64,000 nt of DNA from Sedimentitalea sp039941015 (GTDB lineage Bacteria; Pseudomonadota; Alphaproteobacteria; Rhodobacterales; Rhodobacteraceae): assembly GCF_039941015.1 (NCBI RefSeq), contig NZ_JBDVFI010000089.1; one strand, 5' to 3'. This document shows positions 16,008-24,844 of the stretch, piece by piece. The translations under genes and the position numbers were made by a program. Numbering within the stretch: position 1 is the stretch's first letter; the number at the start of each line of letters is the position of its first letter. A model generated the notes under the pieces. It was not told the DNA's origin, did no database searches, and worked only from the letters and a program-made list of their open reading frames with translations.

Positions 16008-17168
16008 TCAATCCGTCAAGAGCCGCCCCTTGCGCTCTGCCAGCGCGGTGGTTCCGGCGATCTTGCCGATGATCTTGCCCGGCCACGCATAAGGTTGATC
16101 ATGGCGGGCAAACAGGCACCCGTCGGTATGAGCCGCCACATCGACGCTGTCCCCCAACGGGTCGGTAATAGTGGCGATGACGTCACCGGCACGCACAGTG
16201 TCGCCCAGTTCCGCATTGTAGACGACGATACCGGCGACTGGCGCGATCACCTGCTGCATTCCGGTCAGTGGCGTGGCGTCGCACAAGAGCCTTGGCACCG
16301 CTCCGACCTGTCCTTCTACAAGGCCCCGTCGGATCAGAAACCGCATCAGGGCGGCGGTATCGTCACGAATGTCGGCGGCGCTGACGCTGTTGTTGGAGCG
16401 CAGTTCGACCGTCGCAGCCAGACAGGCAGGCGGAATGGATGCGTCGGGAAAACGGTCTGCAAGCGTCCACCACGGCGCGCTGCAGGCTTCGTCAAAAGGG
16501 TTGCCGCCGGAACAATCGGCCAACAGCACCGCGCGCGCGTCGATTTCGGCTGCAAGATCCTGTGCTTCGGGCCAAAGCGCAGTGCCGGTATAGAGATGTA
16601 TCTGTGCTTCGTTGTCCGCATGCAGATCAAGTACGATATCCGCGTCATGGGCCAATTGCATCAGGGTATGGCGCAAAACGTCAACTTCAGAGACTGGTGT
16701 CATAGCGGCCAGCTCCTCCGCCATTGCGGTGCGGATCGTGGCGACATTGGCATCGGCGTCATCGCCGATCTTGCCCTTGATCCGATCAGCAACGCCGGGT
16801 GCCAAATCAGGGTAATCGCGGTTGAAATTGCTGGCTGCGCCGGTGTCGTACCGGCCCTGCATATATCCGAAACTGCGTTGCGCCAGACCAATCGGATTGG
16901 CAACCGGCACCACGATAATCTCGCCAAGGATGCGCCCCTGTTTGGCTTCGGTTTCCAATTGCTTAGCCAGTTCGCGCAGAACGACCATTCCCGGAAGCTC
17001 ATCCGCATGCAGCCCGGCCTGAAAATAGGCCTTGGGCCGTGCGCCGGGGGTGCCAAAGCGTAGCGCGGTCACCGACCGTTGCGTTCCGGCTGCGACGCCG
17101 GGCAGGGGATAAGTCTCGCGGTTTGTGGCTGGCTTGGCAGAAGGCGGGGTTTCGGAATACGCTGTCAT
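16008..17168 (-). CDS. cphZ: M14-type succinylglutamate desuccinylase/aspartoacylase family hydrolase, CphZ candidate
   Basis: 386 residues. Zinc-site motif G-L-H-A-D-E-L-P-G near residues 52-60 (H and E ligands), a second histidine in L-D-L-H-A-D near residue 180, and A-T-V-E-L-R with a likely catalytic glutamate. A C-terminal beta-barrel resembles a lipoyl/biotinyl-like fold (V-I-A-P-V-A-G-I-V). This family includes CphZ, a zinc-dependent hydrolase of beta-Asp-Arg dipeptides released from cyanophycin, and its relative AotO. Divergent placement 229 bases from cphA supports that role. Without alignment of substrate residues the name is provisional. Confidence 0.65.
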   Translation of the reverse strand: MTAYSETPPSAKPATNRETYPLPGVAAGTQRSVTALRFGTPGARPKAYFQAGLHADELPGMVVLRELAKQLETEAKQGRILGEIIVVPVANPIGLAQRSFGYMQGRYDTGAASNFNRDYPDLAPGVADRIKGKIGDDADANVATIRTAMAEELAAMTPVSEVDVLRHTLMQLAHDADIVLDLHADNEAQIHLYTGTALWPEAQDLAAEIDARAVLLADCSGGNPFDEACSAPWWTLADRFPDASIPPACLAATVELRSNNSVSAADIRDDTAALMRFLIRRGLVEGQVGAVPRLLCDATPLTGMQQVIAPVAGIVVYNAELGDTVRAGDVIATITDPLGDSVDVAAHTDGCLFARHDQPYAWPGKIIGKIAGTTALAERKGRLLTD

Positions 17169-17322
17169 CAGGAACTCGGTTGGTTATGCAGGGAGGTGTT
17201 GGGTCCGGTCTGGTCACGCGAGACGATTTGGTCAAGCCCAGGATGTGGCGCTTTTTTGGGCGTTTGCACCGCATGGCGTAAACCGTCACGATGCTCGAAG
17301 CGAAATCGTCCTTTCCTATTCC

Positions 17323-17336
17323 AACGCGATCGCGTT
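17323..17336. promoter_or_regulatory. Perfect 14-bp palindrome between cphZ-like gene and cphA
   Basis: AACGCGATCGCGTT is fully self-complementary and lies 61 bases before the cphA start, in the 229-base divergent region. It could be an operator serving both directions. No known regulator consensus was recognised. Confidence 0.4.
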
Positions 17337-17397
17337 ACCAATTCGATCTCGGGACCCATCCAACCGCACCGGCGGACATCAATTTTGGAGCTATTTC

Positions 17398-20139
17398 ATG
17401 CAAATCGTTGATACCTCTGTCTATGTCGGGCCGAACATCTATGCCAAGCAGCCGCTGATCCGTTTGACGGTCGACCTGCATCGCAGGGCGGGCAAACCGG
17501 TTTCCGATTATGCGGATGATTTGATTGACCCGCTGCTTACCTTTGTGCCGACGTTGGCGGATGCGGTGGCCGAGGATGGCACGCAGTTTCTCGAGCGTGC
17601 GCGCACTGAAGCGGATTGCACGCTTGGCGAACTGATGGCTCAGGTTGCATTGGCACTGCAAAACCACGCAGGTGCTCCGGCACAAACGGCTTTTTCGCGC
17701 CCTTCGTCGCATGAAGAAGAGGTCGAGGTTCTGTATGGCTATGAATCTCGGGATATCGGACTGGAAGCTGGCGACGTCGCCCGCGATCTGATTCTCGACC
17801 TGATCGCGCCGGACGATGAAACCTCGCAAGACAATATCGCCGAGATGCTCGAGGACTTCATGGATTATGTTGACCGTCGTGCCCTCGGCCCGTCGGCGCT
17901 GGCGTTGGTCAAGGCTGCCGAAGATCGGGATATCCCATGGGTGCGGCTGAATGATGCCAGCCTGATACAGGTTGGGCAGGGGCGGTTTCAAAAGCGGATC
18001 GAGGCGGCATTGTCGAGCCAGACCTCGCAGATCGCCACCGAGATCGCCTCGGACAAAGAGCTTTGTATGCGCCTTTTGGGTGATCTCGGCCTGCCGGTCC
18101 CCGATCAGCGCTATGCCCGTGATCGGGAAGATGCCGCGGACCTTGCTGACCGGATCGGGTTTCCGGTGGTTCTAAAGCCGGTGGATGGCAATCATGGTCG
18201 CGGCGTCGTGGTGAATGTTGAAACCCCCGAAGACGCGATGGCAGCCTATGATATCGCCGAAGCGGAAGGTTCCGGGGTCATCGTCGAAAGCATGATTCCG
18301 GGCGATGATCACCGGCTGCTGGTCGTTGATGGCAAGCTGGTGGCCGCCGCCAAGCGGATGCCCGGTCATGTTGTCGGTGACGGCAGCAGCACGGTTTCCG
18401 AACTGGTGGCAAAGATCAACGAGGACCCCCGTCGCGGCAAGGGCCATGAAAACATGCTGACCCTGCTTGAGCTTGACGATGCGGCGGACCGCTTGCTCGC
18501 GGAAAAAGGGTATGATCACGGATCGGTACCCGGTGATGGAGAAGTGGTTTACCTGCGCAAAACAGCCAACCTTTCGACCGGGGGCACCGCGATCGATGTG
18601 ACCGACGTGATGCATCCGGACAACCGCACGATGGCCGAACGGGCCATCAGGGGCGTCGGCCTAGATATCGGTGGTGTTGATTTCCTCACGACGGATATCA
18701 CCAAGAGTTACCGGGAAACCGGCGGTGCGATCTGCGAGGTCAATGCCGGCCCGGGGCTGCGCATGCACCTGTCACCGTCCGAGGGTACGTCACGGGATGT
18801 CGGTGGCGCGATCATGGATATGTTGTTTCCGGAAGGCAGCAACAGCCGCATCCCGGTGGCGGCGCTGACCGGCACCAACGGCAAGACGACGACAGCCCGC
18901 ATGTTGGCGCATGTTCTGAAAATGGCCGGGCATACCGTCGGCAATACGTCGACTGACGCGGTCTATATCGATGGAACGATGACGGTGAAAGGCGACATGA
19001 CAGGCCCGACGGCGGCGTCGATGGTACTGCGCGACCCGACAGTCGACATGGCGGTGCTGGAAACCGCGCGCGGCGGTATCGTGCGTGCGGGGCTGGGTTA
19101 TGCGCATTGTGATGTTGGGGCGGTGTTGAACGTGACCTCTGATCACCTCGGGCTGGGCGGGGTCGAGACCGTGGATGAGTTGGCAGAGGTGAAACGGCTG
19201 GTTGTCGAGGTCGCCAAAAATGCTGCCGTGCTGAATGCCGACGATATCCAGACATTGAAGATGGCGGAACATACGCCAGCCAAACATATCTATTATGTCT
19301 CGGCGCAACCGGCGAATCCGCTCGTGCGCGAACATATCAAGCTGGGCAAACATGCGGTTGTGCTGGAGCAGGGGCTGAACGGCGATCAGATCGTGATCTA
19401 TGACAACGGCCAGCAAATCCCGCTGATCTGGACGCATCTGATCCCGGCCACGCTTGAGGGCAAGGCGGTTCACAACGTTCAGAACGCCATGTTCACCACC
19501 GCGATGGCCTATGCGCTCGGGTTGACGCTGGATCAGATCCGCAATGGTTTGCGGACGTTCGACAACTCGTTTTATCAGTCGCCGGGCCGGATGAACGTCT
19601 TTGACGAACACGGGTTCCGGGTGATCCTCGACTATGGCCATAACGAAGCGGCGGTCGGCGCGATGGTGGACCTTGTTGAGCGGCTTGACCCGATGGGCAA
19701 GCGGATCGTGTGCCTGACCTGTCCGGGTGACCGGCGTGACGAGGATGTGCGTGCCATTGCCATGAAGGCGGCGGGCAAGTTCGATCACTATATCTGTCAC
19801 AGTGACGACAATCCGCGCGGGCGCGAGATCGACGAGGTTCCTGAGATGCTCAAGGCAACGCTGATCGAGGCGGGCGTCAGCGAAGAACAGATTCAGGTCG
19901 TGCCGTCCGAAGAAAACTCGGTTCAGACCGGGTTGGAAATGGCGCGGCCCCATGATCTCTTGTTGATCTTCTGCGATGGCATCACCCGTTCGTGGAAACA
20001 GATCATTTACTTCCAACCCAAGGAATCCCCCAAGCCGATCCCGCCCGAGGATGTGGTTGCCGCTCAGGGGTTTGACGTGCCCGAGGGGTACAAGCTGTTC
20101 AGCGATGAACGCGGCGTTCGCATCGTTCGCGACGATTGA
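17398..20139 (+). CDS. cphA: Cyanophycin synthetase
   Basis: 913 residues, matching CphA length (870-920). Three parts are visible: an N-terminal domain (about 1-160), an ATP-grasp ligase domain (about 215-470, with L-K-P-V-D-G-N-H-G-R-G-V and E-V-N-A-G-P-G-L), and a Mur-ligase-like domain whose P-loop G-T-N-G-K-T-T-T is at about residue 492. ATP-grasp adds aspartate to the backbone; the Mur-like half attaches arginine to its side chain, giving multi-L-arginyl-poly-L-aspartate. ATG 17398 begins M-Q-I-V-D-T-S-V-Y-V-G-P-N, the usual start context; an upstream in-frame extension is not family-like. Confidence 0.97.
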   Translation: MQIVDTSVYVGPNIYAKQPLIRLTVDLHRRAGKPVSDYADDLIDPLLTFVPTLADAVAEDGTQFLERARTEADCTLGELMAQVALALQNHAGAPAQTAFSRPSSHEEEVEVLYGYESRDIGLEAGDVARDLILDLIAPDDETSQDNIAEMLEDFMDYVDRRALGPSALALVKAAEDRDIPWVRLNDASLIQVGQGRFQKRIEAALSSQTSQIATEIASDKELCMRLLGDLGLPVPDQRYARDREDAADLADRIGFPVVLKPVDGNHGRGVVVNVETPEDAMAAYDIAEAEGSGVIVESMIPGDDHRLLVVDGKLVAAAKRMPGHVVGDGSSTVSELVAKINEDPRRGKGHENMLTLLELDDAADRLLAEKGYDHGSVPGDGEVVYLRKTANLSTGGTAIDVTDVMHPDNRTMAERAIRGVGLDIGGVDFLTTDITKSYRETGGAICEVNAGPGLRMHLSPSEGTSRDVGGAIMDMLFPEGSNSRIPVAALTGTNGKTTTARMLAHVLKMAGHTVGNTSTDAVYIDGTMTVKGDMTGPTAASMVLRDPTVDMAVLETARGGIVRAGLGYAHCDVGAVLNVTSDHLGLGGVETVDELAEVKRLVVEVAKNAAVLNADDIQTLKMAEHTPAKHIYYVSAQPANPLVREHIKLGKHAVVLEQGLNGDQIVIYDNGQQIPLIWTHLIPATLEGKAVHNVQNAMFTTAMAYALGLTLDQIRNGLRTFDNSFYQSPGRMNVFDEHGFRVILDYGHNEAAVGAMVDLVERLDPMGKRIVCLTCPGDRRDEDVRAIAMKAAGKFDHYICHSDDNPRGREIDEVPEMLKATLIEAGVSEEQIQVVPSEENSVQTGLEMARPHDLLLIFCDGITRSWKQIIYFQPKESPKPIPPEDVVAAQGFDVPEGYKLFSDERGVRIVRDD

Positions 20140-20146
20140 GGGTTCG

Positions 20147-22318
20147 GTGTCTGACGTGAAGCCGCCCTCAAGCACTGACGGCAAGCGGTTTGCCATAGTC
20201 GGCGGGCGGCTGGAGGATGACAACTCTGCCGTCTATGACGAAATGCACCGCATGACCGGTGGCCGTATTCTTGTGTTTCCGACGGCGTCATCCGAACCGG
20301 AGGCGGTTGGTGCCGAGACGGCCGAAGTGTTCCGCAGCCATGGCTTTGAGGTCGAAATCGCGGCGGTTTTTGGCGCGGATGCGAGCCTTGGGGCACAGGA
20401 TGTCGCCATTGCCGATCAGGTCACGCGGATTGGGCACGTTTTCTTTACGGGCGGCGACCAGGCACAGATCCTTGCGGCGCTCGCACCGCAGTGCGCGGAG
20501 AGTGTGGTCTTGACCGCGATCCGCGAGGTTCATGCCGCGGGCGGCTTGCTGGCCGGATCCAGTGCCGGAGCGGCGATCATGTCGGACCCCATGCTGTTAG
20601 GAGGCACCTCGCTTGAGGCCGCTGTGCACGGGATTGCCGATGACCCGGCGGAACCCGGCCTCCTGGTCGGTCAGGGGCTTGGGTTCTTTCCCTTTGGTCT
20701 GATCGATCAGCATTTCATCAAGCGCGGTCGGCACGGGCGATTGATCGTGGCTCTTGCCGCGACAGGACAGCGTTTGGGCTTTGGCATTGACGAAAACACG
20801 GCACTGTTTGTCGAGGGCGCAACAGCCCGTGTCGTCGGTGAATATGGCGTTGTTCTGATCGACCTGGAGAATGCCGAGATCGATGACGCAGCCGGGCAGT
20901 ATGACAATATCCGGGTCAGCTATCTGGACGACGGGGATACCGTTGATCTTGTATCGCGCGAGGTCAGCCCTGGATCGACAAAGCGCACAATCGCCGTCGA
21001 GGACGTCGCATATCGCGCCCCGATCCACACGCGACGTCATGTTTTTGGCGCCTATACACTTTATGATCTGACAGCCCGGTTGGTTCTGGGCGATCCAGCT
21101 ACCTACACAGAGGATTGCGCCAGCGCCTTTGATCCGCGCAGTGGGACCGAGGTTTCTATCACGCTTGCCAGAACTGCCGATACGAGGCTGTGGATCGAAA
21201 CATCGGACAGCGGGTTTCGCATGACCGCGCTCGGCCTCGGAATGTCGATGATTCGAAACGTTCTGAGCGCCGAAGACTGTGCCAGTCGACAACGCCTTCA
21301 GCCTCGCCGGTTCGGAGCCGAAGTGTCGCCCAAGGCGCAGATGGTGTTTCTTGGGTCTTCACCGACGCGATCCGCTCCGGAGATGTTGGCTGGTGCTTTG
21401 GAGCTTGTCGGCAAAGGGCCAGTCGGAGTGCTCGCGGCAGCCTCCGCCGAACCCAGGGATGTCGCGGAAGAACATATCAGTTTGCTCGCGTCGCAGGGCA
21501 TCACGGCAACGGACCTTGGTGTCACCATCGACACCGTGGAATTTGCCGCCCAGAACACGGAATTGCTTGACCAGATCGGCAAGCTTACCGGCCTGTTGGT
21601 TTGCGGCGGGAACCAGATACGTCTGGTCGAAACACTGCTGCATCGTGGTGAGGAAAGTGCATTGTTGGGCGCAATTGCCTGTGCCCATGCACGGGGCATG
21701 CCCTTGATCGCGGCCAGCGGGGCCGCCTCGGCGATGTCCGGTTTGATGATTGCGGGTGGCTCAAGCTATGAGGCGTTGCGCTATGGTGTGGCGTCCGATG
21801 TCGGGCATCCGGGGTTGGTCATTCAGGAAGGTGTCGGGCTCTTTGGCGGCGGTATTGTCGATCAAAACCTGATTGGCGGCCAACGCCTTGGCCGATTGAT
21901 CGTGGCCTGCGCCGAGGAAAGCGAACGCTATGGGATCGGCGTGTTCGAAGACAGCGCGGTAATTGCCAGTCACAATGGCGCGCGGCTGCGTGCGACGGGT
22001 CGGGATGGTTTTGTGCTGGTTGAAATCGACACGGTGGCGCTGGAACTTCAATCCGACAGTTTTGTCGCCAAGGGCATCCGGCTGACAGTGTTAAGTGCTG
22101 GCGACGAAGCCGATCTTGTCGACGGAACAATCAAGCGATGCGGACCTTCTGACAAGGCGCAGGCCATCCTTGCGCGGCTGATAGAGGATATTGCCGAAGA
22201 TATCAGTGAGCTGGCTGATGGCCATGCGGTTATGCATGGTATCTCGCTACGGATGGGAGTAGCAGAGGCTGCCTCGGTCATGATTGATCTCGAATGCGCG
22301 CGCGACGAGTTTTCATAA
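20147..22318 (+). CDS. Tandem two-domain cyanophycinase-like protein, copy 1
   Basis: 723 residues from a GTG with GAGGG overlapping the cphA stop region. Two S51-type (cyanophycinase/peptidase E) domains are fused. The N-terminal one (about 15-290) has T-G-G-D-Q, the nucleophile elbow G-S-S-A-G-A (Ser139) and D-Q-H-F (His189), followed by G-F-G-I-D-E-N-T-A, all as in active cyanophycinases. The C-terminal one (from about 397) keeps the fold landmarks but reads D-Q-N-L (Asn574 in place of the histidine) and V-F-E-D-S-A, so it is probably inactive. Single-domain cyanophycinases are about 270-400 residues. Seven bases after cphA. Confidence 0.88.
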   Translation: MSDVKPPSSTDGKRFAIVGGRLEDDNSAVYDEMHRMTGGRILVFPTASSEPEAVGAETAEVFRSHGFEVEIAAVFGADASLGAQDVAIADQVTRIGHVFFTGGDQAQILAALAPQCAESVVLTAIREVHAAGGLLAGSSAGAAIMSDPMLLGGTSLEAAVHGIADDPAEPGLLVGQGLGFFPFGLIDQHFIKRGRHGRLIVALAATGQRLGFGIDENTALFVEGATARVVGEYGVVLIDLENAEIDDAAGQYDNIRVSYLDDGDTVDLVSREVSPGSTKRTIAVEDVAYRAPIHTRRHVFGAYTLYDLTARLVLGDPATYTEDCASAFDPRSGTEVSITLARTADTRLWIETSDSGFRMTALGLGMSMIRNVLSAEDCASRQRLQPRRFGAEVSPKAQMVFLGSSPTRSAPEMLAGALELVGKGPVGVLAAASAEPRDVAEEHISLLASQGITATDLGVTIDTVEFAAQNTELLDQIGKLTGLLVCGGNQIRLVETLLHRGEESALLGAIACAHARGMPLIAASGAASAMSGLMIAGGSSYEALRYGVASDVGHPGLVIQEGVGLFGGGIVDQNLIGGQRLGRLIVACAEESERYGIGVFEDSAVIASHNGARLRATGRDGFVLVEIDTVALELQSDSFVAKGIRLTVLSAGDEADLVDGTIKRCGPSDKAQAILARLIEDIAEDISELADGHAVMHGISLRMGVAEAASVMIDLECARDEFS

Positions 22319-22324
22319 CACCAT

Positions 22325-24496
22325 ATGGTGCGTGGATCACGCCCCGCCAAACTGGGCAGACCTATAGGCAGAAATAGAAATTGCGCTCCGGCGCTGGGAG
22401 AAGCAGACTTGAACATGGCACTTCGGCTCAACAGCAGGTGGCGTTCAGAACAGCAACGCAAGGTCGGGCTCGGGCCATTGCTGATCATCGGCGGCCGGTT
22501 CGAGGATGACAACCATCGGCTGTTCAAAGCAGTTCACGATCATTCGCACGGCGATGTTCTGGTATTCGGTACTGCCTCAGGATTTCCCGAAGAGGTTGGC
22601 AACAGCATGGTTGCCGATCTTCAAAAGCGCGGAACCCGCGCGGCGTTTGCCGATCTGACGCTGGAAAACAGCCCGGCGATGGCGTTTGATTCCGGACTTG
22701 TTCAGGCAATTGGTCAGACTGGTGGAGTGTACTTTACCGGGGGTGATCAGTTGCGTATCTGGCACAGTCTTGTGCAGGACGGCGAGGATACCCCGGTGTT
22801 GCAGGCCCTTCGCGATCTTCGTGCGAGGGGTGGTCTGATCGCCGGTTCATCGGCCGGAGCGGCGATTCAATCTGACCCAATGCTGTTGGGAGGTTCATCG
22901 CTTGACTCGCTGACCATCGGGCTGGTGAATGATCCTGACACGCCGGGGCTTTCGCTCGGACCGGGGTTGGGATTCTTTGAACACGGTCTGGTCGATCAGC
23001 ATTTCATCGAGCGCGCCCGCGTTGGCCGGTTGGTGGCGGGTCTTCGCCAGACCAGACAACGTTTCGGATTTGGGATAGACGAAAACACCGCAATGCTGGT
23101 GCGCGATGATCTGATCGACGTGATTGGCGAGACGGGTATGGTCGTCGCTGACATGGCCCATGCCCGGCATGACCCCGAAAGCGGCGAAACCAGCGATATC
23201 AGGCTGTCCTATCTGGATGATGGGGATCAGTTCGATCTGGTGAAAGGAAAGGCACTGCCCGGTCCGGGCAAGCGATTGTTGCGCCCCGGGCGTGCTAACG
23301 CGTTCCGCAGCCCAGCGGATATGCCCCGCGATGTTTTCGGCGCCAATGCGCTGCACGAACTGTGGCAGCGCCTCGCGCAAGGGAACCCGGCCTACTACGC
23401 CGTTGAAACGGCGCAGGTCGCTGATCCACGCAGCAGCGCGACGGTTCAGGTGTCTCTGCGGCGGCGACCTCGGGTGTCGCTGGTCTATCGGGACACGCAT
23501 GGTCGGCTGTCGATGTTCAATTTCCTTTTGTCTCTGCGTGTCAGCGCCGCAGATATGGCACACGCAAAGCTTGAAATCCGACCGGAGCCGCGCTCGAAAA
23601 TCCGTTCTGCAAGCGCTGGGGGTGGTACCGTCCTTGTCGGTGCCGAACCGCCAGCATCTGGGAATTCGGCAGAGGCAATATACAGACGCGGTGCGGATCC
23701 GGTGATCCGCAAGTTGTCGAATGGAAAGCCACATGAGCGGAGTCGGGCCCTGCACCTGTTAAAGCAGGCGGAAAACCTGCATCTGAGTGCGGACCTGCGC
23801 GACAGCATCACCCATCGGGTCACCCATCTTGGCCAAAGTGCTCCGGTTCGCGATGCTCTGCGTGCGCGGCTGCAGGGTGGCGCGGTGTTGTCGGCGAATG
23901 GCGAAGCCGCCGCCGCGCTTGGGCAAGAGGTTATCACCTACGGAGACGCCAATGCCGCGATCCGCTGGGGGGTGTCTTCTGATGCAGGCGGCGAGGGGCT
24001 CGTTATCGAACGCGGACTGGGTTTTGTCCCCGGAATTGTTGACCCGGAAATCGACAAGGGCACGGCCGGAATTGGCCGGTTGCTTGTAGCTTGCGCCCAG
24101 CGGGGACTTGATGGCTGGGGCTTGTATTGCGGTGCAATGCTGCGGTTTGATCTTGCGTCCGGCAACGTGACGCGATCTTCGGGCCCGCTTGCCGTCCATG
24201 TCTGGGCCGACCCGGACAAGGTGCGCTCTGCGCGGGAGCATCTCGACATCCGCGATATCCATATCGCCCCCGTCCTAGCACCAGAAGTGAATGACGACCC
24301 CGAAGCGTTGCAACGAGCCATGCTCGAACTGGCGGAAAACTTTGCCGCCGAGATAGGAGCCGAGCGCGAGAGAGGTCAAAGCGGTTTCTCGTGGATGGGT
24401 GACGAAATCCTTTTGCGGGCGCACTTGCGAGATGGCGGTGCAATCTCTCTGGACGTGTCCTGCAATCGCACCCGGCTGACCGCTGACATCCGTTAG
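22325..24496 (+). CDS. Tandem two-domain cyanophycinase-like protein, copy 2
   Basis: 723 residues from ATG 22325; ATG 22415 (693 residues) with GGGAG upstream is an alternative and fits the domain start better. The N-terminal S51 domain has T-G-G-D-Q, G-S-S-A-G-A (Ser176), D-Q-H-F (His226) and G-F-G-I-D-E-N-T-A. The C-terminal half is more degraded than in copy 1: the elbow has become S-A-N-G-E-A with no serine at the nucleophile position, and D-Q-H-F is D-P-E-I. Likely a paralogue of the preceding gene, six bases downstream. An accessory, binding or differently specific cyanophycinase is inferred. Confidence 0.85.
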   Translation: MVRGSRPAKLGRPIGRNRNCAPALGEADLNMALRLNSRWRSEQQRKVGLGPLLIIGGRFEDDNHRLFKAVHDHSHGDVLVFGTASGFPEEVGNSMVADLQKRGTRAAFADLTLENSPAMAFDSGLVQAIGQTGGVYFTGGDQLRIWHSLVQDGEDTPVLQALRDLRARGGLIAGSSAGAAIQSDPMLLGGSSLDSLTIGLVNDPDTPGLSLGPGLGFFEHGLVDQHFIERARVGRLVAGLRQTRQRFGFGIDENTAMLVRDDLIDVIGETGMVVADMAHARHDPESGETSDIRLSYLDDGDQFDLVKGKALPGPGKRLLRPGRANAFRSPADMPRDVFGANALHELWQRLAQGNPAYYAVETAQVADPRSSATVQVSLRRRPRVSLVYRDTHGRLSMFNFLLSLRVSAADMAHAKLEIRPEPRSKIRSASAGGGTVLVGAEPPASGNSAEAIYRRGADPVIRKLSNGKPHERSRALHLLKQAENLHLSADLRDSITHRVTHLGQSAPVRDALRARLQGGAVLSANGEAAAALGQEVITYGDANAAIRWGVSSDAGGEGLVIERGLGFVPGIVDPEIDKGTAGIGRLLVACAQRGLDGWGLYCGAMLRFDLASGNVTRSSGPLAVHVWADPDKVRSAREHLDIRDIHIAPVLAPEVNDDPEALQRAMLELAENFAAEIGAERERGQSGFSWMGDEILLRAHLRDGGAISLDVSCNRTRLTADIR

Positions 24497-24844
24497 GTTC
24501 TAGCGCAATTTATTTCTATCGGTTGGAAATATACTGACGCCTCTTAGGCTGGCCCGCTTCAACCGGCTCTTCTGGTCATCCGCGCGTGTGCGATTTTACT
24601 ATAGCTTCCGTGGCCTAAGGGTCACGAAATTCCCGCACACGGTCCTTCAGGCATATCGATGCGTTAACGTATCCGCGCGATCACCGAGCCCGTTTGGAAA
24701 CGGGTGTTTAATTCGCTTGGGTCGTTCACTTGTACCTTGAGGGCGGACTATTGCGCGCTTTATGTATGCATTATATTATGCAATAATACCGCAAGAATTC
24801 AAACGCGCAAGAAGCGTGGCCAAAGGGTGAGGTTCAGGAGCACG
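24497..24844 (+). other. Intergenic region with hairpin and operator candidate
   Basis: 348 bases without a gene. A hairpin CCCGTTT-GG-AAACGGG lies at 24689-24704, followed by TGTTTAATT, which could terminate the cyanophycin transcript although it stands nearly 200 bases downstream. A 16-base near-palindrome sits at 24767-24782. An AT-rich stretch around 24755-24790 probably holds the promoter of the next operon. Confidence 0.5.
24767..24782. promoter_or_regulatory. Near-palindromic operator candidate for the GntR regulator
   Basis: TGCATTATATTATGCA is symmetric at 14 of 16 positions and lies 62 bases before the first gene of an operon that ends in a GntR/FCD regulator. GntR-FCD proteins commonly bind AT-rich short palindromes of this kind, so autoregulation is inferred. 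Confidence 0.5.

Noticed and set aside
15819..17063. 414-codon open frame on plus opposite the M14 hydrolase
   Set aside because: Shadow frame; the minus-strand protein has clear zinc motifs.
17326..17333. GCGATCGC, the cyanobacterial HIP1 octamer, before cphA
   Set aside because: A single occurrence inside a longer palindrome in a GC-rich genome is no evidence of cyanobacterial origin of the cph genes.
18790..20223. 477-codon open frame on minus opposite cphA
   Set aside because: It is fully antisense to an unmistakable cyanophycin synthetase, has an Arg/His-rich composition typical of shadow frames in GC-rich DNA, and matches no family.
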